From Clostridiaceae bacterium (GTDB lineage: Bacteria > Bacillota > Clostridia > Lachnospirales > Lachnospiraceae), in contig CABJBA010000001.1 of the NCBI GenBank assembly GCA_902363735.1, forward strand, positions 62,001-126,000: a stretch of 64,000 nt of DNA. The letters run 5' to 3'. Both the position numbers and the translations under genes were made by a program. The notes under the pieces were generated by a model. It did no database searches and was not told the DNA's origin. It saw only the letters and a program-made list of their open reading frames with translations. Shown piece after piece: positions 18,574 through 26,678 of this stretch. Numbering within the stretch: the first letter of the stretch is position 1; each line of letters starts with the position of its first letter.

Positions 18574-19836
18574 TTAACTGATACAGGCTTCAAATTCATC
18601 TCTGTAGCCTGCTAAGGCAGAATTTACAGAAACCGATACTGATTGACCAAGTCCGCATGCGGACAGATAAGTAATATGTTCCAGCATTTGTTCCATTCTT
18701 TCCAAGTCACCTTTTTTTCCTTTGTGGCGCTGGAAGGTACGGATCAGTTCCAGAAGACGGGTTGTTCCCAAGCGGCATGGTGTACATTTTCCGCAGGATT
18801 CGTGAACAAAAAATTCCATAACACTTGCAATATAGTCTACTACGTTTACGCTGTCATCCATAACTACAATGGCTCCTGAACCGATGGCCAGCTTGTTAAA
18901 CCAGAAATCTCCGTAATCATACATACGGCCATCGATCTGCTCTCTGGTTCCGATGGGACCGGATTGTCCCCCGAAGTGGCAGAATTTAATGGGCCTTCCG
19001 GTAGAAGTTCCGCCGCCGTATTCCTCGCTATAGAGAATCTCATCCAAGGGGGTTCCAAGGGGAACCTCGTAAATTCCCCGGTTTTTAATATGTCCGGATA
19101 AACAGATCAGTTTGGTGCCTCCGCCATCCTTTGTGCCAAGCTGTAAAAATGCCTCTCCGCCCATAGTGATGATATTTGGAACACAGGCAAAGGATTCCAC
19201 ATTGTTTACAAGAGTCGGTTTTAAGTAAAGTCCCACATCAGCCAGATGAGGAGGCTTTACTCTCGGACGCCCTGTTTTTCCTTCAACAGAATTCAGTAGT
19301 GCGGAATTTTCTCCGCAGACATAAGCTCCGCCTCCGGAAACGATATGAAGGTTAAAATCAAAACCTTTTATACCCAAAATCTGATTTCCCAGGTATCCTT
19401 CAGCCTCTGCATTGCTCACTGCCTGATGAAAAACCGCCTGAATATGGCGGTATTCCCCCCGAATATAGATAAATCCGTCATTAGAGCCAAACACATACGC
19501 AGCAATCAGCATGCCTTCGATAATACTGAGAGGGTCTTTATCCAACAGCATTTTATCCTTAAAGGTACCTGGCTCTCCCTCATCCGCATTACAGACAATG
19601 TATTTGGGAGTATCGGCACTTTCATATAAATGACGCCATTTTCGTCCCAAAGGATAAGCCGCACCGCCTCTTCCCCGAAGCAAAGCAATATCCAGTTCTT
19701 TTAAAATATCTTCTTTGTCCATTGTTACAGCTTTTTTCAGCCCATCAAATCCAACCTGCTCTATGTATTCGTTAATAGAAGTGGGATCTTTCATTTTCCC
19801 AACTCGTTTTAGCAGGACCGGTTCTTTCATTGCCAT
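18574..19836 (-). CDS. NuoF-like NAD(P)H-binding diaphorase subunit of the formate dehydrogenase
   Basis: The 420-residue flavoprotein subunit that passes electrons between the formate dehydrogenase and NAD(P). It has the FMN/NADH motifs GRGGAAYPLGRKWR near 53, CNADEGEPGTFKD and GGGAYVCGENSALL, and the 4Fe-4S site SCGKCTPCRLGT with a later Cys in LSACGLG. It lacks the N-terminal 2Fe-2S domain and the C-terminal ferredoxin domains of hydrogenase HydB. The ATG at 19836 has AAGGGGG upstream; the longer frame to 19863 overlaps nuoE. With the NuoE-like and FdhA subunits it makes a three-subunit complex. Electron bifurcation with ferredoxin is possible but unproven. Confidence 0.92.
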   Translation of the reverse strand: MAMKEPVLLKRVGKMKDPTSINEYIEQVGFDGLKKAVTMDKEDILKELDIALLRGRGGAAYPLGRKWRHLYESADTPKYIVCNADEGEPGTFKDKMLLDKDPLSIIEGMLIAAYVFGSNDGFIYIRGEYRHIQAVFHQAVSNAEAEGYLGNQILGIKGFDFNLHIVSGGGAYVCGENSALLNSVEGKTGRPRVKPPHLADVGLYLKPTLVNNVESFACVPNIITMGGEAFLQLGTKDGGGTKLICLSGHIKNRGIYEVPLGTPLDEILYSEEYGGGTSTGRPIKFCHFGGQSGPIGTREQIDGRMYDYGDFWFNKLAIGSGAIVVMDDSVNVVDYIASVMEFFVHESCGKCTPCRLGTTRLLELIRTFQRHKGKKGDLERMEQMLEHITYLSACGLGQSVSVSVNSALAGYRDEFEACIS

Positions 19837-19855
19837 TATATTTTCCCCCTTCCTC

Positions 19856-20341
19856 TTAAACAACTATTTTGTCTCTGCGCAGATCATCAATCAGAGAAGA
19901 TACTTTTTCATCGCTGAGATTGCCAAATACAATATCTTTGATTTTGATGACCGGGCCGATATCACAGGCCCCCACGCAGGGAATGTAGTGATAGGCAAAA
20001 AGTCCGTCATCGGTTGTCTTTCCCATGGGCACACCAAGCTTTTTCTCCAGAGATAAGGCTACCTCTTGGGAACGGGAAAAATGACAAGGGGAGCTGTTGC
20101 ATATTTTAAGGACATATTTCGCCTGGGGTTTATCCTTTAACATGGCGTAGTAGCTGACAATCTCATACACACGGGTTTCCGTCATATGAAGTTCTTTTGC
20201 CACCAGGCCTGCTGTTTCCTGGTCAATATAGCCGCCTTCCGAGGCAAATTGGAGATCAATCAATATTTCCAAAATATTTTCCTGTTTTTTTCTGTCCTGA
20301 CGTATGATTCTCAGTTTTTCTTCTCTTACCCTCGTATCCAT
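19856..20341 (-). CDS. NuoE-like 2Fe-2S thioredoxin-fold subunit
   Basis: A 161-residue protein of the NADH-quinone oxidoreductase 24 kDa family. A helical N-terminus is followed by a thioredoxin-like 2Fe-2S domain with C-x4-C (CNSSPC) and C-x3-C (CVGAC). It would carry electrons beside the NuoF-like flavin subunit. The gene starts directly after the FocA-family stop codon and ends 19 bp before the NuoF start, so all three belong to one transcript. Confidence 0.93.
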   Translation of the reverse strand: MDTRVREEKLRIIRQDRKKQENILEILIDLQFASEGGYIDQETAGLVAKELHMTETRVYEIVSYYAMLKDKPQAKYVLKICNSSPCHFSRSQEVALSLEKKLGVPMGKTTDDGLFAYHYIPCVGACDIGPVIKIKDIVFGNLSDEKVSSLIDDLRRDKIVV

Positions 20342-21163
20342 TTAACTAATCCTTTCTATCACTTTTTGTGTATCACATTCGCTGACATGCTTCACTTTCT
20401 GGCTGTGCATCAGACAGCAGGGCAAGGCAAAAGCCAGGGATCCTCCAATAGCATTGCCTATAAAAACAATAACGAAGTTTTCTATATAACTCAACCAGGT
20501 GATATCTGAATCACCAGAAAAGATAGCTGCAGGAATGACAAAAGCATTTGCCACCACGTGCTGAAATCCTACTGTCACAAAAACCACGATTGGGAACCAC
20601 ATTCCGAAAATTTTGCCAGCGGAGTCCTTGGCACCTGTAGCAATCCACACGGCCATACAGACAAAAATATTGCAGCCAATACCGGAGATTAGAGCAACCA
20701 GAGGCGGATCATTAATACGGGCATTTGCAATGGCAAGGGTTTTATCCAAAAAGGCCCCTTCCGTCATTCCCACGATATGCCCGAATAGATAGGCTATGAG
20801 AATACCGCCTATCATATTTCCTGCCATAACCACCCCCCAGTTATAGATCAGATCCCTAACTGAATTTTTCTTCTGAAATACTCCGATTGTCATGACCATC
20901 ATGTTTCCGGTGGCTAATTCTCCTCCCACCAGCACAATTGCCACAAGTCCCACCGGAAACAGACATCCTCCCATAAAACTGGCAAAGCTGCCCCATTGCG
21001 ATGGCATGGTTCCTGAAATTCTGATGCAGGCTAAAAAACCTTCTGCAATAAATGTACCTCCCAAGACAGAGAGTAAAAATAACCTAAAAAAAGATATCTG
21101 TGTTTTCGCTTTTGCTTTGTCTCCCAAAATTTCTAACGTTTCTGCCGGACTTAAAAACCCCAT
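20342..21163 (-). CDS. focA: Formate/nitrite channel family protein (FocA/NirC)
   Basis: A 273-residue membrane protein with six hydrophobic segments of the FNT fold. It forms a pentameric channel for formate or a similar monovalent anion. Segments such as GGEL near 95-100 and NIFVCMAVW near 178 fit the family. Placement between mobA and the formate dehydrogenase subunits makes formate the probable substrate. The frame opens at a GTG at 21184, but the ATG at 21163 has AGGAGGGGG before it and is chosen. FocA and NirC cannot be separated by eye. Confidence 0.88.
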   Translation of the reverse strand: MGFLSPAETLEILGDKAKAKTQISFFRLFLLSVLGGTFIAEGFLACIRISGTMPSQWGSFASFMGGCLFPVGLVAIVLVGGELATGNMMVMTIGVFQKKNSVRDLIYNWGVVMAGNMIGGILIAYLFGHIVGMTEGAFLDKTLAIANARINDPPLVALISGIGCNIFVCMAVWIATGAKDSAGKIFGMWFPIVVFVTVGFQHVVANAFVIPAAIFSGDSDITWLSYIENFVIVFIGNAIGGSLAFALPCCLMHSQKVKHVSECDTQKVIERIS

Positions 21164-21183
21164 ATTCCCCCTCCTGTTCAACA

Positions 21184-21831
21184 CTATTTATTTTTTGATA
21201 TGTTCTGATTCCATCTTTCTACATCTTCTGGTGTGTTTAAATTGGTGATGGCGCTTATCTCCGCCTCGTTTAAACAATAGGTTCCCACCTGCAGTTCAGA
21301 AAAAGCATTGCGCAGTTTAAGTTCGCCTTCTTCAATCTGCTTCCTGAAAACAGGAAGACAGGACTTATGGTAAAAAGCAAACAAAGGTTCCAGCTTTTCT
21401 CCATGGCTGCAAAGCAGAATCTGTTCCTGACCCAGCTTGCGATACATCCGGTCAATTAATCCAAGATTCATCAATGGCATATCACAGGCCATAATAAAAA
21501 CATATTCTGTCTGAATCTGCTCTAAGGCAGTGCTGACTCCTCCTATAGGGCCCTTATGGATATAGCGGTCTTCCAGAATGTCAATGTTGTCAAAACCTTC
21601 TGCACCAGCAAATTTTGATTTTGTATCACTGACAAGAACTACATGCTCAAACAGATATTTTAAACTTCTGGATGTCTCAAGCAGCAGATAATGCTGCTCA
21701 TCCATGAGAAATGCTTTATCAAAACCCATCCTCCTGCTTTTTCCCCCGCACAAAACTGCTGCTGTTACATCTTTAATCTTTTCACTTGCTTTTTCGAAAG
21801 AAATCACCCCCATTTCTCTGACTGCCAGCAT
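21184..21831 (-). CDS. mobA: Molybdenum cofactor guanylyltransferase
   Basis: Adds GMP to Mo-molybdopterin to form the guanine dinucleotide cofactor used by formate dehydrogenase. The 215-residue protein has the nucleotide-binding LCGGKSRRMGFDKAFL at about 27-42 and the metal-binding ACDMPL near 98. It is first in the formate operon and its TAG stop lies 20 bp before the focA ATG. The start is uncertain: ATG 21831 has no good ribosome site, and ATG 21813 or a GTG two codons later are alternatives. Confidence 0.9.
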   Translation of the reverse strand: MLAVREMGVISFEKASEKIKDVTAAVLCGGKSRRMGFDKAFLMDEQHYLLLETSRSLKYLFEHVVLVSDTKSKFAGAEGFDNIDILEDRYIHKGPIGGVSTALEQIQTEYVFIMACDMPLMNLGLIDRMYRKLGQEQILLCSHGEKLEPLFAFYHKSCLPVFRKQIEEGELKLRNAFSELQVGTYCLNEAEISAITNLNTPEDVERWNQNISKNK

Positions 21832-21846
21832 CTATGTACTTTATGA

Positions 21847-21902
21847 CTCTAAAAATATTTTTTATCTAAAAAATATTTTGAAGCAAAAAAAGTTTTTTAG
21901 AG
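21847..21902 (-). repeat. AT-rich repeated half-sites in the leader of the formate operon
   Basis: Plus-strand copies TCTAAAAATATTTT (from 21848) and TCTAAAAAATATTTT (from 21865) lie 17 bp apart, and an inverted TTTTTAGA ends at 21901. The outer arms CTCTAAAAA and TTTTTAGAG can pair. The block lies just after the predicted +1 of mobA, so it could be an operator or a leader hairpin. Confidence 0.5.
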
Positions 21903-21910
21903 TTTTTTTC

Positions 21911-21939
21911 ATCTTAGCATTATCCTTTCTTTATGTCAA
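21911..21939 (-). promoter_or_regulatory. Promoter of the mobA-focA-nuoEF-fdhA-moeA operon
   Basis: On the minus strand TTGACA (21934-21939) is 17 bp from TAAGAT (21911-21916). Predicted transcription begins near 21904, giving a leader of about 70 nt before mobA. The rest of the interval to 22068 is AT-rich with no other gene visible. Confidence 0.75.
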
Positions 21940-22068
21940 TATAAATAAAAAAATTAAATTGTATTGTTTACTTTTGTATGTTATAGACAATTTTTTAACA
22001 TTCATCTCACCTATTACATTTTTTTCAAATATATTTAACTTCTATTTTCAGGGAAACAAGTAAAAAAA

Positions 22069-22116
22069 TACCGGATATGAAGACAACAAATCTGCTTGTT
22101 CTCTTCATATCCGGTA
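22069..22116 (-). terminator. Terminator after the hexapeptide-repeat gene
   Basis: TACCGGATATGAAGA and TCTTCATATCCGGTA are perfect inverted arms. On the minus strand the stem is followed by TTTTTTT, ending the topB / hexapeptide transcript before the formate operon promoter. Confidence 0.9.
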
Positions 22117-22137
22117 TGATATTTTATTATGATTACC

Positions 22138-22821
22138 TTATTCTTCTGTTACAGTTTTTTCAACAACTTCGCCCTGTTTTTTGTAAATGGAGTTAGCATC
22201 CACACATTCTCTGACGCATGACAAAGGATAAACATGGGATTTTGGACCAATTACAGTTCCTGGATTTAATACAGCACCACATCCGATTTCTGCAAAATCT
22301 CCGATGATAGCACCGAATTTTTTAAGTCCTGTTTCAATATCCCCGTCCTCTGCATGAACAGTAACCAGAGATTTATCTGATTTCACGTTGGAGGCAATAG
22401 AGGATGCGCCCATGTGAGCCTTGAAGCCTAAAATGGAATCTCCCAAGTAGTTAAAGTGAGGAACTTGAGCACCGTCAAAAACAATGGAATTTTTCACCTC
22501 TGAAGAATTTCCGATCACTGCAAAATCTCCGATAATAGCATTTCCTCTGATAAATGCACAGTGGCGGATCTGTACACCCTTGCCAATGATCACATGTTCA
22601 CCCATACATGCAGTAGGAGGAATGTTAACAGATTTATGAATCCATACTGCTTTTCCCACATGTACATACTCATCTTTTGGAAGGCGCTCTCCCAGAGAAA
22701 CAATAAATTCACTGATTTTAGGAAGAACCTCCCATGGGTAGGTGGTCTGTTCAAATAGTAGTTTAGCCAGAGTATGGTTTGTGTCAAACAAGTCCTGGTT
22801 TGTCATTTCTTCTTTTTTCAT
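22138..22821 (-). CDS. Left-handed beta-helix (hexapeptide repeat) acyl- or nucleotidyltransferase-like protein
   Basis: A 227-residue protein. After about 60 helical residues it has hexapeptide-repeat turns (CMGEHVIIGKGVQI, RGNAIIGDFAVIGNSSEV, then FGAIIGDFAEIGCGAVLNPG). These build the trimeric left-handed beta helix of LpxA/GlmU-type transferases. There is no N-terminal nucleotidyltransferase domain, so a full GlmU is excluded. Substrate unknown; sugar or nucleotide-sugar acylation is plausible. It starts 12 bp after topB with GGAGATTG upstream, so it is the second gene of that operon. Confidence 0.75.
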   Translation of the reverse strand: MKKEEMTNQDLFDTNHTLAKLLFEQTTYPWEVLPKISEFIVSLGERLPKDEYVHVGKAVWIHKSVNIPPTACMGEHVIIGKGVQIRHCAFIRGNAIIGDFAVIGNSSEVKNSIVFDGAQVPHFNYLGDSILGFKAHMGASSIASNVKSDKSLVTVHAEDGDIETGLKKFGAIIGDFAEIGCGAVLNPGTVIGPKSHVYPLSCVRECVDANSIYKKQGEVVEKTVTEE

Positions 22822-22833
22822 GTTCGCAATCTC

Positions 22834-24873
22834 CTATTTTTGTTTTTTGTAATTAGCTGCTGAGGCATCAAATATACTGAAAAGATCATAGTGATTATTC
22901 AGCCTTAACACGCCTGCTGTACGTCCAGCAACAAAATTCTCAAGTTTCTGCATATATTCTTCCGGGGTTATACTTCCCTCTGCCACATAAGTCAGTCCCT
23001 TTTCCCAGCTTGCCGTCAGCTCAGGGTTTAATAACTGCCTGATAGAGGCATTGACTACATCAAAAATCAGTTCTCCCAAAAGAGCGGGAATGATCACCTG
23101 GGTCTTGGTATTTAAAGAAAGGTATTTGATGTGGCACAGTTTTTTCAAAATCTCAGCCCGGGTGGCGCTGGTACCAATGCCGCTGCCTTTAATCTGGGCG
23201 CGCAGCTCCTCGTCCTCAATTAACTGCCCCGCATTTTCCATAGCCAAGATTATGGAACCGGAGGTATACCGCTTGGGAGGAGAAGTCTCTCCTTCTTTAA
23301 TAGTCAGTTCTTTTATGGGGAGCTTCATTCCCTTTTTCAAAGAACCCAGCATAGCGATAAAGACCGGATTATCCATGTTGTTCTGGGAACCTTCCAGAGA
23401 TTCTTCATCAGAAGCCGTTCCCTCTCCTTTTTCCTCCTGCTTTTTCTTTCCTCCCGACACATATGCCACTTTTAAGTAGCCTTCCTCCAGCATTACCCGG
23501 AAGTTTGCATAAAAGTGTTCTTTGTCGGCTTCCAGCTCCAGAGAATACTTCTGGTAAACAGCCGGCGGATAAAAAATGCTTAAAAACCTTCTGGCTATGA
23601 CCTCGTACAACTTAGAGGAAAGGCCGGATAAACTTCTCAAGGCTCCCATTCCCTGTCCTGTGGGGATAATAGCATAATGGTCAGTGATCTGCTTGTCATT
23701 GACATATCTGGTCTTTTCGATGGTCTTAAAAGAACCTTTTTCCAGTACCTCTGAAGCGGCAGAGGACAAAGGCTCAAAGCCTTTAAGCCCGCTTATATTC
23801 TTATAGATTTCTTTTGCCACTGCTGTGGAAAGAACTCTGGCATCAGTTCTGGGATAGGTGACCAGCTTTTTTTCATAAAGCTCCTGAACCACCTTTAAGG
23901 TTTCGTCAGGGCTGATCTTAAACATCTTGGAGCAGTCATTTTGAAGCTCTGCCAGATTGTAAAGAAGGGGCGGATTTTTTGTTTCTTTCTTCTTTTCTAT
24001 AGAAGCTACGGCGGCCTCCATAGGGTCCATTTCGGAAAGAACCCTGACAAGCTCGACCGCATGTTTCCTCTCCTTAAATCCATTTTCTTTATAAAGGAGG
24101 GGGGATTCAAAGTACCTGGAACCGGGAGCGCTTTTCCACTCTCCGTCAAAATCCATATTCTGAGCTGTAAAGGTGCCCATAACCCGGTAAAAGGGAGTTT
24201 TTACAAATTCCCGGATCTCCCTCTCTCTGCGAACCACCATTCCCATAACACAGGTCATGACACGGCCCACAGATATGACCGTATTTTTTCCGCTTTTTAA
24301 ATAATTGGAAATATGCTGCCCATACCTTAGTGTGAGCAAACGGGAAAAATTAATTCCCATTAAATAATCTTCCTTGGCCCTTAAATAAGCTGAAGCAGAA
24401 AGATTATCATATTCCGATGCCTCTCTGGCTTCACAGATTCCTCTTAATATCTCTTCTTCTGTCTGGGAATCAATCCATACACGTTTCTGGACTTTTCCTT
24501 TTACCTCTGCCATTTGAGCCACCAGACGGTATATGTATTCTCCTTCCCGTCCTGAGTCGGTACATATATAAATAGTGTCCACATCAGGCCGGTTCAAAAG
24601 GCCGCTTACAATCCGAAACTGCTTCTCCACGCCGGGAATTACCTCGTACTTAAATTCTTTAGGGAGAAAAGGAAGAGTAGAAAGACTCCACCGTTTATAT
24701 TTGGGATCATAGCTTTCCGGGTAACTCATAGTGACCAGATGGCCGACGCACCAGGTTATGACAGCCTCATCCGATTCTATGTATCCATCTTTACGCCTTC
24801 CGCCTGCCTTCAGGGCATTGGAAAACTCCTGGGCCACACTCGGTTTTTCTGCAATGTATAACGATTTCGACAT
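22834..24873 (-). CDS. topB: DNA topoisomerase III (type IA)
   Basis: A 679-residue type IA topoisomerase that decatenates and relaxes DNA. It has an N-terminal Toprim domain (LYIAEKPSVA, later DSGREGEYIYRL) and the catalytic tyrosine in VTYPRTDARVL near residue 339. The later GIGTSATRAEILKKL motif is also present. The length, and the lack of C-terminal zinc fingers, fit TopB rather than TopA. The ribosome binding site (CAGGGTGA) is weak. A promoter, TTGCTA-17-TATAAT, lies at 24910-24938. Confidence 0.93.
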   Translation of the reverse strand: MSKSLYIAEKPSVAQEFSNALKAGGRRKDGYIESDEAVITWCVGHLVTMSYPESYDPKYKRWSLSTLPFLPKEFKYEVIPGVEKQFRIVSGLLNRPDVDTIYICTDSGREGEYIYRLVAQMAEVKGKVQKRVWIDSQTEEEILRGICEAREASEYDNLSASAYLRAKEDYLMGINFSRLLTLRYGQHISNYLKSGKNTVISVGRVMTCVMGMVVRREREIREFVKTPFYRVMGTFTAQNMDFDGEWKSAPGSRYFESPLLYKENGFKERKHAVELVRVLSEMDPMEAAVASIEKKKETKNPPLLYNLAELQNDCSKMFKISPDETLKVVQELYEKKLVTYPRTDARVLSTAVAKEIYKNISGLKGFEPLSSAASEVLEKGSFKTIEKTRYVNDKQITDHYAIIPTGQGMGALRSLSGLSSKLYEVIARRFLSIFYPPAVYQKYSLELEADKEHFYANFRVMLEEGYLKVAYVSGGKKKQEEKGEGTASDEESLEGSQNNMDNPVFIAMLGSLKKGMKLPIKELTIKEGETSPPKRYTSGSIILAMENAGQLIEDEELRAQIKGSGIGTSATRAEILKKLCHIKYLSLNTKTQVIIPALLGELIFDVVNASIRQLLNPELTASWEKGLTYVAEGSITPEEYMQKLENFVAGRTAGVLRLNNHYDLFSIFDASAANYKKQK

Positions 24874-24909
24874 ATATCACCCTGCTGCTTTTTTGATAGT
24901 AACTTTTCT

Positions 24910-24938
24910 ATTATATCATTAAAACCCGTGAATAGCAA
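24910..24938 (-). promoter_or_regulatory. Promoter of topB
   Basis: Minus strand TTGCTA (24933-24938), 17 bp, TATAAT (24910-24915), 37 bp before the topB start. Confidence 0.7.
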
Positions 24939-24964
24939 ATTTTTCCCCAAAGCCTATTATAACA

Positions 24965-24993
24965 TTGAAAAAAAGGATTATCAATGGTACAAT
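24965..24993 (+). promoter_or_regulatory. Promoter of the YbaK-type deacylase gene
   Basis: TTGAAA (24965-24970), 17 bp, TACAAT (24988-24993), divergent from the topB promoter. Confidence 0.65.
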
Positions 24994-25047
24994 AACAAAC
25001 AATTTCTTTATAATTTTATTACATTTATGAAAAGGAGTTTTTAATCT

Positions 25048-25530
25048 ATGTCAGTACAAACAGTAAAAGAATACTTAAAAAGATTTGAAAAAGACGGTTT
25101 TGTGCAAGAATTCTCCGTATCCAGTGCAACTGTGGAACTGGCTGCAAAAGCTTTGGAGGTGGAGCCAGCCCGCATTGCAAAAACTATGTCTTTTCATGGA
25201 AATGAAACAAATGGCTGCATTCTGGTAGTAACCGCAGGAGATACAAAGATTGATAACAGAAAGTTTAAATTGCAATTCGGATTTAAAGCCAAAATGCTGG
25301 GAGCGGGTGAGGTGTCCGTGCTTACAGGACACGAAATCGGCGGAGTATGCCCATTTGCGAATCCTGAACACGTCACCACCTTTTTAGACCTTTCCTTAAA
25401 ACGTTTTGACACAGTATTTCCTGCTGCCGGAAGCGCTAACTCAGCTATTGAAGTGACCTGCGACGAGCTTGCAAGGCTTTCTAAGGCCGCCCAATGGATC
25501 GATGTCTGCAAAATTCCCGAATTATTATGA
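25048..25530 (+). CDS. YbaK/EbsC-family aminoacyl-tRNA deacylase
   Basis: A 160-residue stand-alone editing-domain protein of the YbaK / prolyl-tRNA synthetase INS superfamily, which hydrolyses mischarged tRNA such as Cys-tRNA(Pro). Family features are ARIAKTMSFHG with the conserved Lys, LVVTAGDTKIDNRKFK, and GGVCPFA with the conserved Gly-x-x-P-F. The tRNA specificity cannot be read from sequence. AAGGAG stands before the ATG. The 3' end overlaps the convergent transporter gene by 6 bp, leaving no room for a normal terminator. Confidence 0.9.
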   Translation: MSVQTVKEYLKRFEKDGFVQEFSVSSATVELAAKALEVEPARIAKTMSFHGNETNGCILVVTAGDTKIDNRKFKLQFGFKAKMLGAGEVSVLTGHEIGGVCPFANPEHVTTFLDLSLKRFDTVFPAAGSANSAIEVTCDELARLSKAAQWIDVCKIPELL

Positions 25531-26409
25531 AGAACTTTTTTTTCTATATTCCGATAAAATGATAGAGGCAAACATCAACATACACCCTCCAATCAGTCTG
25601 GGAGTAACCTTTTCTCCAAGTAAAGCAACGGAAAATATCAGTCCAAACACCGCTTCAAAAGACAATATAATAGAAGAAGTATTAGGGCTTAAATACTTTT
25701 GCGCCATGTTTTGAAACAAAAAACAGAGCATGGTACTGAAAATGCCCAGGTACAAAATCCCTGTCAGAATAGAACCTTGAATAACCCCCAAATCCAGATT
25801 GCCCTCTAAAACCGGAGCCACCAGCCAGCTTAAGGCAGCCGCTGCCACCATCTGAAGAACCGTTAGTACAACAGGATCATGATCTGCGGTATAACGGTCA
25901 ATAAAAACGATGTGAATGGCATAGAAGAAGCCGCATATAAAGGTTAAAAAATCACCGATATTTACAGATAAATCGCCCTCCAAAGATAAAAGAGCAAGCC
26001 CTATTACAGCGATGAAAGCTGCTGCCACGTTATTTTTGGTTGGGCTTTTTTTATTGAAAAACCAGTGAAGAAAGGGCACCAAAATCACATACAAAGTGGT
26101 GATGAAGGCATTTTTGCTGGCTGTTGTATACTTTAAACCATAAGTCTGGAAAAAGTAGCTGATAAATAAAAACACGCCCAAAAGTCCGCCTCTCAATAAA
26201 TCCTGGAATTTAAGAACACTGACCCGTTTCCAGAATACAATTACCAGCCCAACAGAAGCAATGGAAAAACGCAGAGCCAGTACATAGGCAGGTGGGATCA
26301 CCTCAATGGAATTCTTCATTACAACAAAGGCGCTGCCCCAAATAATAGTTGTTACAACCAGTCCAAAGACGGACAAAGCTTTGATGCCTTTTTCAGCCAT
26401 TTGATTCAT
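25525..26409 (-). CDS. EamA/DMT-family transporter
   Basis: A drug/metabolite-type exporter with ten hydrophobic helices in two EamA halves (first half ending around GLALLSLEGD, second starting GDFLTFICGFFYAIH). Substrate unknown. The start is uncertain: the ATG at 26409 (MNQMAEKG) begins the normal family N-terminus, but the nearest Shine-Dalgarno, AGGAAAGGA, is 16 bp away, and an ATG at 26400 is also possible. The frame stays open 68 codons further up to 26613 through a 51-bp tandem repeat, which would add three 17-residue units like MPKKRGQEIGSTYGCTI plus a fourth partial unit. Whether these are translated is unknown. Confidence 0.82.
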   Translation of the reverse strand: MNQMAEKGIKALSVFGLVVTTIIWGSAFVVMKNSIEVIPPAYVLALRFSIASVGLVIVFWKRVSVLKFQDLLRGGLLGVFLFISYFFQTYGLKYTTASKNAFITTLYVILVPFLHWFFNKKSPTKNNVAAAFIAVIGLALLSLEGDLSVNIGDFLTFICGFFYAIHIVFIDRYTADHDPVVLTVLQMVAAAALSWLVAPVLEGNLDLGVIQGSILTGILYLGIFSTMLCFLFQNMAQKYLSPNTSSIILSFEAVFGLIFSVALLGEKVTPRLIGGCMLMFASIILSEYRKKSSS

Positions 26410-26429
26410 ATGTACACGTATAATGTCCT

Positions 26430-26629
26430 TTCCTATTTCTTGCCCGCGCTTTTTGGGCATTATGGTACACCCATAGGTGCTTCCTATTTCTTGCCCACGC
26501 TTTTTGGGCATTATGGTACACCCGCAGGTGCTTCCTATTTCTTGCCCATGCTTTTTGGGCATTATGGTACACCCATAGGTGCTTCCTATTTCTTGCCCGC
26601 GCTTTTTGGGCATTATGGTACACCCATAG
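26430..26629. repeat. 51-bp tandem repeat, about four copies
   Basis: Copies begin at 26430, 26481, 26532 and 26583, each 51 bp; the last is slightly shorter at its end. They differ at a few bases only: GCGC/ACGC/ATGC in the middle, and CCATAGG/CCGCAGG near the end. Each unit contains GCCC...GGGC arms around AAAAAGCGC. Because 51 is a multiple of three, reading frames stay open on both strands across the array. It lies immediately upstream of, and in frame with, the EamA transporter gene. Confidence 0.93.
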
Positions 26630-26648
26630 TTCTTTCCAGCAGAAGATC

Positions 26649-26673
26649 AGGAACGCAGCAAAGCTGCGTTCCT
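26649..26673 (-). terminator. Perfect hairpin after galM (weak terminator)
   Basis: AGGAACGCAGC and GCTGCGTTCCT form 11-bp arms around a 3-nt loop, just after the galM stop. No T-run follows, so termination efficiency is doubtful. Confidence 0.5.
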
Positions 26674-26678
26674 GTAAA

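Noticed and set aside
26430..26629. CRISPR-like array
   Set aside because: Whole 51-bp units repeat head to tail with no variable spacers and no cas genes nearby.
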